Source: Streptomyces polyasparticus
GTDB taxonomy: Bacteria; Actinomycetota; Actinomycetes; Streptomycetales; Streptomycetaceae
Reading direction: 5' to 3'
DNA length: 64,000 nucleotides
Assembly (NCBI RefSeq): GCF_014493765.1
Contig: NZ_JACTVJ010000011.1
Span: 62,001-126,000, forward strand
The number at the start of each line of letters is the position of its first letter. Positions within the stretch are counted from its first letter, which is position 1. Position numbers and translations under genes: made by a program. The notes beneath the pieces were generated by a model. It was not told the DNA's origin. It did not search any database and saw nothing but the letters and a program-made list of their open reading frames with translations. Of this stretch, positions 17,104 through 25,071 are shown one piece after another.

Positions 17104-18390
17104 GTGTTCGGAATCGTGCGGCCCTGCAGCCACCATCTCGGCGAGGGACTCAAGACCCAATGGATGGCGCACCTTTGCGGGCTCTGTCTCGCGCTGCGCA
17201 AGGATCACGGCCAGTTCTCGCGGATCGTCACCAACTACGACGGCCTGCTGATCTCGGTTCTGACGGAGGCTCAGGCCGAGCGCAGCACCGACTGGCGCCG
17301 TACGGCGGGGCCTTGTGCGCTGCGCGGGATGCGGACCGCGTCCGTCGCGCAGGGCGAGGGCGCGCGGCTCGCCGCGGCCGTCTCGCTGGTGCTCGCGTCC
17401 GCCAAGGTGCGTGACCATGTGGCCGACGGCGACGGGCTGCTCGCGCGCGGGCCGGTGGCGGCCGCCGCGCGGCGGGTGGCCAAGGGCTGGGACCGTGCGG
17501 GAGCGAAGGCCGGATCGGCCGTCGGTTTCGACACGGCCGTTCTGGTCGACGCCGTGGACCGCCAGCTGGAGATCGAGGCCCTTGCCGGGCCCGGGACGTC
17601 GCTGCTCACGGTCACCGAGCCGACCGAGACCGCGACGGCCGCCGCCTTCGCGCACACCGCCTGGCTGGCGGGCCGGCCGTCCAACGCCGGGCCGCTCGCC
17701 GAGGCGGGCCGACTCTTCGGGCGGCTCGCGCACCTCCTCGACGCGGTCGAGGACCAGGCGGCCGACGCCGAGGCCGGCGCCTGGAATCCGCTGACGGCGA
17801 CCGGGACTTCCCTGGCGGAGGCGCGGCGGCTCGCCGATGACGCGCTGCACGGGATCCGGCTCGCTCTGAACGATGTGGAGTTCACCGAGCAGCGGCTCGC
17901 GCACATGCTGCTCGCGCATGAGCTGCGGCGCTCGGTGGACCGTGCGTTCGGCTCGACGACCTGCTCTCATCAGCAGCCCGGCGCGGGCGGTCCGCAGGGG
18001 TTCGGTCCGCCGCCCTCCGGGTTCGGCGGCCGGCAGCCGTACGACGGCGGCTCCGGGAATCCGTACGGGGGTGGCTCCGGGAATCCGTACGGAGGCGGCG
18101 CCGGCGGTCCGTACGGCGGGGGAGCGGGCGGTCCGGTGGGGCCCGGCGGGCCCGGAGGACCGGGTGGCTTCGACAGGTTCGGCGGGGGTCCCGCGCCCGA
18201 GCAGCCCAAGGGGCGGCGCGGGTTCTGGGCCGGCTGCGGCATGTTCTTCGTGGTGTGCTGCACCTGCCAGATGTGCTGTGCCGAGTCGTACGAGGGTCCG
18301 TGGTCGCGCAAGAAGCGCGAGGGCTGCTGTCACAGCTGTGACTGCAACTGCGGCAACTGCGACTGCTGCTGCCCCTGCGACGGCTGCTGA
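17104..18390 (+). CDS. DUF5685-like protein with Gly/Tyr-rich linker and Cys-rich C-terminus
   Basis: About 428 residues from GTG 17104, preceded by GGGGGAAG at good spacing; a longer frame from 17065 is less likely. The N-terminal domain (1-about 290) begins FGIVRPCSHHLGEGLKTQWMAHLCGLCLAL, with Cys/His pairs typical of DUF5685. Residues about 295-360 are a low-complexity linker with GGSGNPYGG-type repeats. The last 55 residues contain a hydrophobic patch (GMFFVVCC) and about 20 cysteines in CxxC and CC arrangements. Metal binding or a redox/membrane role is plausible, but no function is known to me. The 300-bp region shared with the SepF paralogue is AT-richer near 16985-17000 and probably holds both promoters. 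Confidence 0.82.
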   Translation: MFGIVRPCSHHLGEGLKTQWMAHLCGLCLALRKDHGQFSRIVTNYDGLLISVLTEAQAERSTDWRRTAGPCALRGMRTASVAQGEGARLAAAVSLVLASAKVRDHVADGDGLLARGPVAAAARRVAKGWDRAGAKAGSAVGFDTAVLVDAVDRQLEIEALAGPGTSLLTVTEPTETATAAAFAHTAWLAGRPSNAGPLAEAGRLFGRLAHLLDAVEDQAADAEAGAWNPLTATGTSLAEARRLADDALHGIRLALNDVEFTEQRLAHMLLAHELRRSVDRAFGSTTCSHQQPGAGGPQGFGPPPSGFGGRQPYDGGSGNPYGGGSGNPYGGGAGGPYGGGAGGPVGPGGPGGPGGFDRFGGGPAPEQPKGRRGFWAGCGMFFVVCCTCQMCCAESYEGPWSRKKREGCCHSCDCNCGNCDCCCPCDGC

Positions 18391-18520
18391 CGCCGGGCGG
18401 GCGGCTCGCCGGGCCGCGGGGAATACCGGAACATGATCTTGCGCTCTGGTGGGGTGCTGCCGAGTCCAGCCCCGGTCCCGTAGCCCAGCCCCGTCAGCCC
18501 CGCCCGAAAGGCCGATCCGT

Positions 18521-19321
18521 ATGAGCACCGACCTCTCCGCCGTCGACGAGTGGAAGCGCTGGCACGAGCAGCGCGTCGAGACCGTCTCCGGGCCGCACGG
18601 CCCGCTCTCCCTGGTCGGCACGCACTGGCTCGCGGACTATCCGGAAGGACAACTTCCGGCCATTCCCGGGCAGTGGACGGAGGACGGCGAGGAGGTCGTG
18701 CTGCGGGCCGCGGCCGACGACGGGCTGCTGCTCGACGGGCGGCCGTTCGCGGGCGAGGTGCGTCTGGGCACCGACGGCGGGGCGAGTGCCTCGCGGGTCG
18801 TGCTGGGGGAGCGGCGGCTGATGGTCATGCGGCGCGAAGGGGCGTGGGCGGTACGGGACTTCGATCCCGCCTCGCCCGCGCGCCGCGCGTTCCAGGGCAT
18901 CGAGGCCACGCCCTACGACGCCGACTGGTCCCTGCCCGGCCGCTTCTCCCCGTACGGGAGCGAGAACACGATTCAGGTCGAGAACGCCGACGGGCGGGCC
19001 CGCGGTCTGGGGCTCGGCGGTGAACTGGCCTTCCAGGTCGGAGGCGTCGAGCACACGCTGCAGGCCACCGTCGAAGCGGACGGCTCGCTGTGGGCCGTGT
19101 TCGCGGATGCGTCGAGTGGGCAGGGCAGTTACCGCTTCCGGTTCCTGCGTACGCCCGCGCCCGGCGCCGACGGGCGGGTGACCGTGGACTTCAACCGTGT
19201 GACGCTGCCGCCGTGCGCCTTCGCCGACCACTTCATCTGCCCCTTCCCGCCGCCGGGGAACACCCTCGGCTTTGCGGTCGAGGCGGGCGAACGGAACCTC
19301 GACGGCCGGTCATCCGTCTGA
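18521..19321 (+). CDS. DUF1684 family protein
   Basis: 266 residues from ATG 18521. The family is recognised by WKRWHEQRVETVSGPHGPLSLVGTHWL at the N-terminus and by DFNRVTLPPCAFADHFICPFPPPGNTLGFAVEAGER at the C-terminus; the latter holds the conserved NPPCAF-like motif. It is a cytoplasmic beta-rich protein of unknown biochemical activity, standing alone between the Cys-tail protein and a protease. A terminator hairpin follows. Confidence 0.88.
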   Translation: MSTDLSAVDEWKRWHEQRVETVSGPHGPLSLVGTHWLADYPEGQLPAIPGQWTEDGEEVVLRAAADDGLLLDGRPFAGEVRLGTDGGASASRVVLGERRLMVMRREGAWAVRDFDPASPARRAFQGIEATPYDADWSLPGRFSPYGSENTIQVENADGRARGLGLGGELAFQVGGVEHTLQATVEADGSLWAVFADASSGQGSYRFRFLRTPAPGADGRVTVDFNRVTLPPCAFADHFICPFPPPGNTLGFAVEAGERNLDGRSSV

Positions 19322-19334
19322 TCTGTCGACGCCA

Positions 19335-19373
19335 CCCCGGCGGCCTCCGCTCGTACGGCAGGAGCCGCCGGGG
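19335..19373 (+). terminator. Terminator hairpin after DUF1684 gene
   Basis: 10-bp perfect stem CCCCGGCGGC (19335-19344) with GCCGCCGGGG (19364-19373) and a 19-base loop, 13 bp after the stop. No T tract, as is usual in this genus. Confidence 0.6.
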
Positions 19374-19558
19374 CAGAAGTGCGTGCTGTGGCGGACGGCC
19401 GAAAGGCGCCCTTGTGCCGTCAACTCGCTAGCCGAATACTCCCGAACAGCGCTTGTCAGGGGCACAACGTATCCGGAATGCGGACGTTCGCCCTGACTGC
19501 GCCTCACGGGCCCGACCCCACAACACGGGCCCCCGATTCCCCTCGGGAGGAACGACAA

Positions 19559-20458
19559 GTGAGGATCAAGCGCACCACCCCCCGCAGCGGTATAGCGAGA
19601 CGCACCCGCGTGCTCGCCGTCGGCACCGGACTCGTGGCAGCGGCTGCTCTCGCCATGCCCAGTGCGAGCGCCGGCGAGGCCGCGACCTTCAGCGCCGCGC
19701 AGCTCACCAAGGCGAGCAACGCGATGCTCGAGGCCGATGTCGCCGGTACCGCATGGAACATCGACGCCAAGACCAACCGCCTGGTCGTGACCGTCGACTC
19801 CACCGTCTCGCAGGCGGAGATCAATGAGATCAGGAGCGCCGCGGGTGCCCAGGCCGGCGCCCTGAAGATCGAGCGCACCCCCGGCAAGTTCAGCAAGCTG
19901 CTCTCCGGCGGCGACGCGGTCTACGCGTCCAGCTGGCGCTGCTCGGCCGGCTTCAACGTCCGCAGCGGCACCACCTACTACTTCCTGACGGCCGGTCACT
20001 GCACCGACGGCGCGAGCAACTGGTACACCAACTCCAGCCGCACCACGCTGATCGGCCCGACCGCGGGCTCCAGCTTCCCGGGCAACGACTACGGGATCGT
20101 GCGGTACTCCAACACCTCGCTCTCGCACCCGGGCACCGTCGGCGGCCAGGACATCACCAGTGCCGCGAACGCCACGGTCGGCATGTCCGTCACCCGTCGC
20201 GGCTCCACCACCGGCACCCACAGTGGTTCCGTCACCGGTCTGAACGCCACCGTGAACTACGGCGGCGGGGACATCGTCTACGGCATGATCCGCACCAACG
20301 TGTGCGCCGAGCCCGGCGACTCCGGCGGCCCGCTCTACTCCGGCACCCGTGCCATCGGTCTCACCTCCGGCGGCTCCGGCAACTGCTCCACCGGCGGTAC
20401 GACCTTCTTCCAGCCGGTCACCGAGGCCCTGAGCGCGTACGGGGTCAGCGTCTACTAG
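19559..20458 (+). CDS. Streptogrisin B-like secreted serine protease (S1 family)
   Basis: 299 residues from GTG 19559 (GGGAGGAACGACAA upstream). Signal peptide about 1-38 (ASA cleavage), pro-region about 39-114 with the alpha-lytic-type pro motif [16 protein letters not shown], and a mature domain of about 185 residues starting near LSGGDAVY, equal in length to streptogrisin B. The catalytic triad is His147 (TAGHC), Asp177 (GNDYGI) and Ser255 (GDSGGP). The sequence is very close to Streptomyces griseus protease B as I remember it. It is an extracellular chymotrypsin-like protease, self-processed after folding. A hairpin terminator follows. Confidence 0.95.
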   Translation: MRIKRTTPRSGIARRTRVLAVGTGLVAAAALAMPSASAGEAATFSAAQLTKASNAMLEADVAGTAWNIDAKTNRLVVTVDSTVSQAEINEIRSAAGAQAGALKIERTPGKFSKLLSGGDAVYASSWRCSAGFNVRSGTTYYFLTAGHCTDGASNWYTNSSRTTLIGPTAGSSFPGNDYGIVRYSNTSLSHPGTVGGQDITSAANATVGMSVTRRGSTTGTHSGSVTGLNATVNYGGGDIVYGMIRTNVCAEPGDSGGPLYSGTRAIGLTSGGSGNCSTGGTTFFQPVTEALSAYGVSVY

Positions 20459-20494
20459 GCACCTCGCGCGGTTCTACTGCAGCCAGCAGCAGCG

Positions 20495-20521
20495 GCCCCC
20501 GTCCGGATCCCGGGCGGGGGC
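20495..20521 (+). terminator. Terminator after streptogrisin-like gene
   Basis: 12-bp stem (20495-20506 with 20510-20521, one G-U-type mismatch) closed by a 3-base loop, 36 bp after the stop codon. Confidence 0.75.
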
Positions 20522-20600
20522 TCGCCCTTGCGGTCCCCGTGCAGTTGAATCACCCTTCCGGATCATCTTCGGTCGGCAACACGCGGTGGAGGAAAGGGAC

Positions 20601-21362
20601 TTGGACGATCGACAGCGCAGGGTGCGCCGCAGCCCGCTGCTCTTCACCGCGCCTCTTGTGCTGCTCTGTCTGCTGCTCGTGGTGCTCGGCTGGGAGATCG
20701 TGCGCGGCAACATCGCACCCGACGCGCGCCGCGACTGGCCCTGGCGGCTGCAGCTGCTCGACATGGAGCCCCTCGGCAGTCTGCTCGCGGTGGCCTCGGG
20801 TGCGGTCTTCGCCCGTGCGCAGTACGCGCGGACGGTCAGGCCCGCGCTCGGCTGGCGTGCGGAGTGGACGGCAGGGCTGCTCGTCGAGGGGGAGACCGGC
20901 TGGCGGGTGTGCCTGGTGAACGGCGGCCAGGGCACGGCCGTCATCGAGAGTGTCGACTACCGGGTGGTGCGGGCGGGTGCGGACGCGGGGGAGTGGACCG
21001 ACTTCACCGGCTTGCTCGCCCAACTCTCGGCCGAGGGGCTGGAGTTCGGCACCGACTACGGGCTGCAGATGTTCGGTGCCGGGAGTCCGCTCTCGGGGGT
21101 GGGAGAGCACGGGACGGCCAGGGCGGGCGAGTTCTCCAAGCGCTTCGTGACCGAAGTCGACGCGCTGCAGCTGCGGCTGCGTGTCGCGGACACCGTCGGC
21201 GACACGTACGAGCGCATCGTGGACTGCCTCAAGGGCGCACGCCAGACCCGGCCCGACGTGGAGCGAGCCCCTGGGGCGGGGCACCGGCCCGGGCCGCCCG
21301 GCCCGAGACCCCGGCCTCCTGGCCCGACCACTCGGCCCGGGCCGCCTGGTCCGCGCGCCTAG
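20601..21362 (+). CDS. Hypothetical membrane protein with proline-rich tail
   Basis: About 253 residues. TTG 20601 is chosen because GGAGGAAAGG ends 3 bases upstream; a GTG at 20586 would leave that ribosome site inside the gene. Two membrane segments are present (about 13-33 and 55-75). Then comes a soluble domain that reads as a beta-rich fold (WRVCLVNGGQGTAVIESVDYRVV), and the protein ends in a roughly 35-residue Pro/Gly/Arg tail. No function recognised. The TAG stop shares the tetranucleotide CTAG with the stop of the convergent hydrolase. Confidence 0.72.
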   Translation: MDDRQRRVRRSPLLFTAPLVLLCLLLVVLGWEIVRGNIAPDARRDWPWRLQLLDMEPLGSLLAVASGAVFARAQYARTVRPALGWRAEWTAGLLVEGETGWRVCLVNGGQGTAVIESVDYRVVRAGADAGEWTDFTGLLAQLSAEGLEFGTDYGLQMFGAGSPLSGVGEHGTARAGEFSKRFVTEVDALQLRLRVADTVGDTYERIVDCLKGARQTRPDVERAPGAGHRPGPPGPRPRPPGPTTRPGPPGPRA

Positions 21363-22237
21363 GGCGTCTCCTTCGGATTGAGCAACCGGTCCAGTACGTC
21401 GTCGAAGGCGGTCAGTGCGCCGAAGTGGCCCATCCCCTCGGCGAGCGTCGCTTCCGCGTGCGGGATCCAGTGGGCGAGCCAGTGGAAGTGCCCGACGGGG
21501 GAGAACGCGTCCTGCGCTCCGTGCCAGAGCAGCACCCGGCCGGGGATGTCCGCGGGGTCGAAGCCCCAGGGGCGGGCGAGAGCCAGGCAGTCGTCGATCC
21601 ATCCGTCAGCGGAAGTGCCCAGCGCCGTACGGTAGTTGGTGAGGAGCATCGCGCGCGTCGCCGGCTCGGCGAGCGCCTCGGCATCCGACGGGGAAAGGCC
21701 CTGCGAGATCTCCGCGAGGAGCAGGCCGGGATCCTCGCGGATCGAGGCCGCCTGGGGTGCCAGCGAGGCGGTGAGCGCCTCGGTGCCGCGCAGCGCGAGG
21801 GTGTACTCGCGCACGTTGTACGGGGTCATCCCGGCGAACCAGTCCAGGCCTTCGCCGTCCCTGGGAGCCGGGGCGACCAGCGCGGCGGTCGCGGTCACCC
21901 GGCCGGGCAGTAGCGCCGCGCAGGCCAGTGCGTGGGCGCCGCCGCCGGAGCGGCCGAGCACCGCGAAGCTCCGTATGCCCAAGGCGTCCGCCACCGCGGC
22001 GGCGTCCTGCGCGCAGTGCGCCACGTCCCGGCCCTCGGCCCGGTCCGAACCGCCGTACCCCGGACGGTCGTACGCGAAGAAGCGCACCCCGGGCCGGCGG
22101 TCCAGCGTCCGCGCGGGCGCGATGCCGAGCCTGCTGCCCGGGGTGCCGTGCAGCAGGAGCACCGCGGTGCCGTCCGGGTCGCCCCACTCCTGCGCCGTCA
22201 GTGTCCGGCCGTCCGCGGTTCTCACCGTGCTGCCCAT
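21359..22237 (-). CDS. Alpha/beta hydrolase
   Basis: 292 residues from ATG 22237. Oxyanion loop LLLHGTPGSRLG, nucleophile elbow GRSGGGAHA (Ser), acid in LLWHGAQDAFSP (Asp) and His in EGMGHFGAL. The substrate is unknown; close family members include small-molecule esterases and haloperoxidase-like hydrolases. No neighbour suggests a pathway. The stop overlaps that of the plus-strand gene by four bases. Confidence 0.9.
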   Translation of the reverse strand: MGSTVRTADGRTLTAQEWGDPDGTAVLLLHGTPGSRLGIAPARTLDRRPGVRFFAYDRPGYGGSDRAEGRDVAHCAQDAAAVADALGIRSFAVLGRSGGGAHALACAALLPGRVTATAALVAPAPRDGEGLDWFAGMTPYNVREYTLALRGTEALTASLAPQAASIREDPGLLLAEISQGLSPSDAEALAEPATRAMLLTNYRTALGTSADGWIDDCLALARPWGFDPADIPGRVLLWHGAQDAFSPVGHFHWLAHWIPHAEATLAEGMGHFGALTAFDDVLDRLLNPKETP

Positions 22238-22325
22238 CGCCCGCCTCTCCCCTTCGGCTCCGCTGCGGAGTTACCGTCGAATGAGTCCCAACAAACACGT
22301 CCCATACGGGCTTTTGGGGGCCGCG

Positions 22326-23288
22326 ATGGTCGAGGAACTGGTGGCGGCGGGCGCGGCGGTGGCATCCGCCGGTGTGGTCTATGCGATGGCCGCGGCACGA
22401 GTCGTCAAACAGTACGAACGGGGTGTGGTGTTCCGGCTCGGCCGCCTCAAGTCCGAGGTGCGGGGTCCCGGGTTCACGATGATCGTGCCGATCGTCGACC
22501 GGATGCGGAAGGTCAATCTGCAGATCGTCACGATGCCCGTGCCGGCCCAGGAGGGCATCACACGGGACAACGTCACGGTCCGCGTGGACGCCGTCGTCTA
22601 CTTCAAGGTGATCGACGCGGCCGACGCCGTGGTGCAGGTCGAGGACTACCGCTTCGCGGTCTCGCAGATGGCGCAGACCTCGCTGAGGTCCATCATCGGC
22701 AAGAGCGATCTCGACGATCTGCTCTCCAACCGCGAAAAGCTCAACCAGGGCCTCGAGTTGATGATCGACAGTCCGGCCGTGGGCTGGGGTGTGCAGATCG
22801 ACCGGGTCGAGATCAAGGACGTATCGCTGCCGGAGACCATGAAACGCTCCATGGCGCGCCAGGCGGAGGCCGACCGTGAGCGGCGTGCGCGGGTGATCAA
22901 CGCGGACGCGGAGCTGCAGGCGTCGAAGAAGCTGGCCGAGGCCGCGCACCAGATGGCGGAGGAGCCGGCCGCGCTCCAACTGCGGCTCCTGCAGACCGTG
23001 GTGGCGGTGGCGGCAGAGAAGAACTCGACGCTGGTGCTGCCCTTCCCTGTGGAGCTGCTGCGGTTCCTCGAGCGGGCGCAGCAGAATCTGCCCGCCGCGC
23101 CGGCGCAGACGACCGCGCCGGCACAGGCGCAGACGCCCGTCCGCAAGGAGGCGGAAGCGGCGCAGGGCCAGGCGGCCATCGAGGAGGGGCAGGCCTTGGA
23201 GGAGGGGCAGCCGGAGGGGTCGGCGGTGTCCGAGACCCGGCTGTCGGAGGGCGTGGCCGAGCAGGCCGGGGAGAAGCCCTCCGAGTAG
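22326..23288 (+). CDS. SPFH/Band 7 protein (slipin)
   Basis: 320 residues from ATG 22326 (GGGGGCC ribosome site); an ATG at 22281 would add 15 residues. One N-terminal membrane helix is followed by the Band 7 core: KQYERGVVFRLGRLKSEVRGPGF, then NVTVRVDAVVYFKVIDAADAVVQVEDYR and the coiled-coil VEIKDVSLPETMKRSMARQAEADRERRARVI. The last 55 residues are rich in Glu, Gln and Ala with repeats of EEGQ. Slipins assemble into ring scaffolds in membrane microdomains. No NfeD partner gene is adjacent, which is unusual for slipins. Confidence 0.92.
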   Translation: MVEELVAAGAAVASAGVVYAMAAARVVKQYERGVVFRLGRLKSEVRGPGFTMIVPIVDRMRKVNLQIVTMPVPAQEGITRDNVTVRVDAVVYFKVIDAADAVVQVEDYRFAVSQMAQTSLRSIIGKSDLDDLLSNREKLNQGLELMIDSPAVGWGVQIDRVEIKDVSLPETMKRSMARQAEADRERRARVINADAELQASKKLAEAAHQMAEEPAALQLRLLQTVVAVAAEKNSTLVLPFPVELLRFLERAQQNLPAAPAQTTAPAQAQTPVRKEAEAAQGQAAIEEGQALEEGQPEGSAVSETRLSEGVAEQAGEKPSE

Positions 23289-23679
23289 CCGGGGAGAAAT
23301 CTCAGGAGCGGGTGCGGCCGTGAGCAGGCCGGTTCCCGGGTGCCGTACGGGCGAAGTCCTTGCCATGAGGGGCGATTTCAAGACAGGACTAGTCCTTACG
23401 CGCTGCTGACGGTGCGCTCGCTCGCGGTGTTTGCAGCGGAAAGCGACATGGGGTGACCCGAGGTGACCCGTGGGAACCAACGCGCCGGGGGCGTAAGCCC
23501 GTTGTCGCCCGGGAGTCCTGAAGTCGACCTTGTGTGCTACCCGTCGGTATCGGAATAGTGGTCGCCACAACATGGGCATGGACACGGCTTTTTCCACTGA
23601 GCCGAGCCCCGGCCCGTACGCCTTCCGGTCCCGGTGGCCCCCACGCATCGGGACCGACCCCCCACAGGAGGTCGTGAAG
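23289..23679. other. Upstream region of the second protease gene
   Basis: 390 bp with no gene called. Visible structure includes a 12-bp palindrome AGGACTAGTCCT (23384-23395) and a direct repeat of GGTGACCC about 23453-23472. Either may be an operator for the protease gene. An in-frame extension of the protease from 23530 lacks a ribosome site and would not begin with a signal sequence. Confidence 0.45.
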
Positions 23680-24762
23680 TTGAAGCACCGACGCATACCC
23701 AAGCGGCGGGCCGCGATAGCAGGCGCGTCAGTCGCCGCGCTTGTGACCGCGGGATTGACGTTCCAGACTGCGAACGCGAGCCAGGAAACCCCCACTCCTG
23801 AGCTCAAGACCCTTTCGGCGACGGCGGCCGGAAAGCTCGCCTCCACCCTCGGCGAGGATCTCGGCGCGGACGCCGCCGGCACGTACTACGACGCGGCGAG
23901 CAAGACGCTCGTCGTCAACGTTCTCGACGAGGCCGCCGCGGACCTGGTCGAGCAGGCGGGCGGCAAGGCCAGAGTCGTGGAGAACTCGGCTGCCGAGCTG
24001 AAGAGCGCCCGCGCGACGCTCACCGACAAGGCCACCATCCCCGGTACGTCCTGGGCCACCGACCCCACCACCAACAAGGTGGTCGTCACCGCCGACCGCA
24101 CGGTCTCGGGTGCCGAGTGGGACAAGCTCGGCAAGGTCGTCGAGTCGCTCGGCGGCAAGGCGGAACTGCAGCGCACCAAGGGCGAGTTCAAGAAGTTCAT
24201 CGCCGGCGGGGACGCGATCCTCAGTGGCGGCGGCCGCTGCTCGCTCGGCTTCAATGTCGTCAAGGACGGTGCCCCGCACTTCATCACCGCGGGCCACTGC
24301 GGTGACGCCGGCTCCACCTGGGAGGACTCCAGCGGCAACGCGCTCGGTGAGATGGTCGAGTCCTCGTTCCCCGAGAACGACTACGCCCTGGTGAAGTTCG
24401 CCGACGGGGTCGACCACCCCAGCGAGGTCAACCTCTACAACGGCAGCGCGCAGCCCATCACCCAGGCCGCCGAGGCCACGGTGGGCATGCAGGTGCAGCG
24501 CAGCGGTTCGACGACGCAGGTGCACGACGGCGAGGTCACGGCGCTCGACGCCACGGTGAACTACGGCAACGGCCAGATCGTCAACGGGCTCATCCAGACC
24601 ACGGTCTGCGCCGAGCCCGGTGACTCGGGCGGCTCGCTGTTCTCCGGTGAGTCGGCGGTCGGTCTCACCTCGGGCGGCAGCGGCGACTGCTCTTCCGGCG
24701 GTACGACCTTCTTCCAGCCGGTGACCGAGGCGCTCCAGGTGTTCGGCGCGCAGATCGGCTGA
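23680..24762 (+). CDS. Secreted S1 family serine protease (streptogrisin/alpha-lytic type)
   Basis: 360 residues from TTG 23680, giving MKHRRIPKRRAAIAGA. AGGAGG lies 8 bases upstream of TTG but only 2 from the GTG at 23674, which decides the start. Signal peptide about 1-33, a long pro-region (about 34-165) and the mature domain beginning near FIAGGDAILS. The triad residues are in TAGHC (His), PENDYALV (Asp) and GDSGGSLFSG (Ser). The longer pro-region and the GGS after the catalytic Ser separate it from the streptogrisin B-like enzyme 3.2 kb upstream. Monocistronic, with its own terminator. Confidence 0.93.
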   Translation: MKHRRIPKRRAAIAGASVAALVTAGLTFQTANASQETPTPELKTLSATAAGKLASTLGEDLGADAAGTYYDAASKTLVVNVLDEAAADLVEQAGGKARVVENSAAELKSARATLTDKATIPGTSWATDPTTNKVVVTADRTVSGAEWDKLGKVVESLGGKAELQRTKGEFKKFIAGGDAILSGGGRCSLGFNVVKDGAPHFITAGHCGDAGSTWEDSSGNALGEMVESSFPENDYALVKFADGVDHPSEVNLYNGSAQPITQAAEATVGMQVQRSGSTTQVHDGEVTALDATVNYGNGQIVNGLIQTTVCAEPGDSGGSLFSGESAVGLTSGGSGDCSSGGTTFFQPVTEALQVFGAQIG

Positions 24763-24785
24763 GCCCCTCCCGTACGGCGACAAAG

Positions 24786-24814
24786 GCCCCGCTTCCCGCT
24801 GAGGGAAGCGGGGC
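24786..24814 (+). terminator. Strong intrinsic terminator after protease gene
   Basis: Perfect 12-bp stem GCCCCGCTTCCC (24786-24797) with GGGAAGCGGGGC (24803-24814), 5-base loop, followed by TTCC. It insulates the adhE promoter from read-through. Confidence 0.88.
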
Positions 24815-24856
24815 TTCCGCGTTTTCCTCGTTCTTCCGGCCAATCCCCGGAAATTC

Positions 24857-24874
24857 TTGTGAAAGTTTTCACAA
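24857..24874. promoter_or_regulatory. Rex operator upstream of adhE
   Basis: TTGTGAAAGTTTTCACAA is an exact match to the Rex operator form TTGTGAA-N4-TTCACAA, about 200 bp upstream of the adhE start in an AT-rich island. Rex represses its targets when NADH/NAD+ is low and leaves when NADH rises. The rex gene itself is not in this window. Confidence 0.85.
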
Positions 24875-24882
24875 GCTCGCAA

Positions 24883-24896
24883 GGGACCTTGGTCCC
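24883..24896. promoter_or_regulatory. DosR/OsdR-like box upstream of adhE (site 1)
   Basis: GGGACC-TT-GGTCCC, a perfect 14-bp inverted repeat with 2-base centre, followed by GAA. It has the geometry of the mycobacterial DosR box (GGGACT-WW-AGTCCC). It begins 8 bp after the Rex site. Confidence 0.65.
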
Positions 24897-24949
24897 GAAT
24901 AGAAAGAGCAGGTCAAAGGGTGGTTTTAGGGGGAGGCATTGGTATTGAA

Positions 24950-24992
24950 GGGACCTTCGACCCCTCGGTTTGGGCCGTTATCGGGCCCCTGG
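24950..24992. promoter_or_regulatory. DosR/OsdR-like boxes upstream of adhE (sites 2 and 3)
   Basis: Site 2, GGGACC-TT-CGACCCC (24950-24964), repeats the left half of site 1 with a degenerate right half. Site 3 (24972-24992) has GGGCCG, four bases, then CGGGCCCCTGG, which resembles the motif of the 29-49 kb block with two extra bases. Both are imperfect, so each alone is weak evidence. Confidence 0.45.
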
Positions 24993-25071
24993 GGAGTCGG
25001 TGCGGGTGTCGAATTGAGGACGTCGAGGAAATTCGGCAATCGGTCGCAGCCGCAGTGAAGGAGTACCTGCC

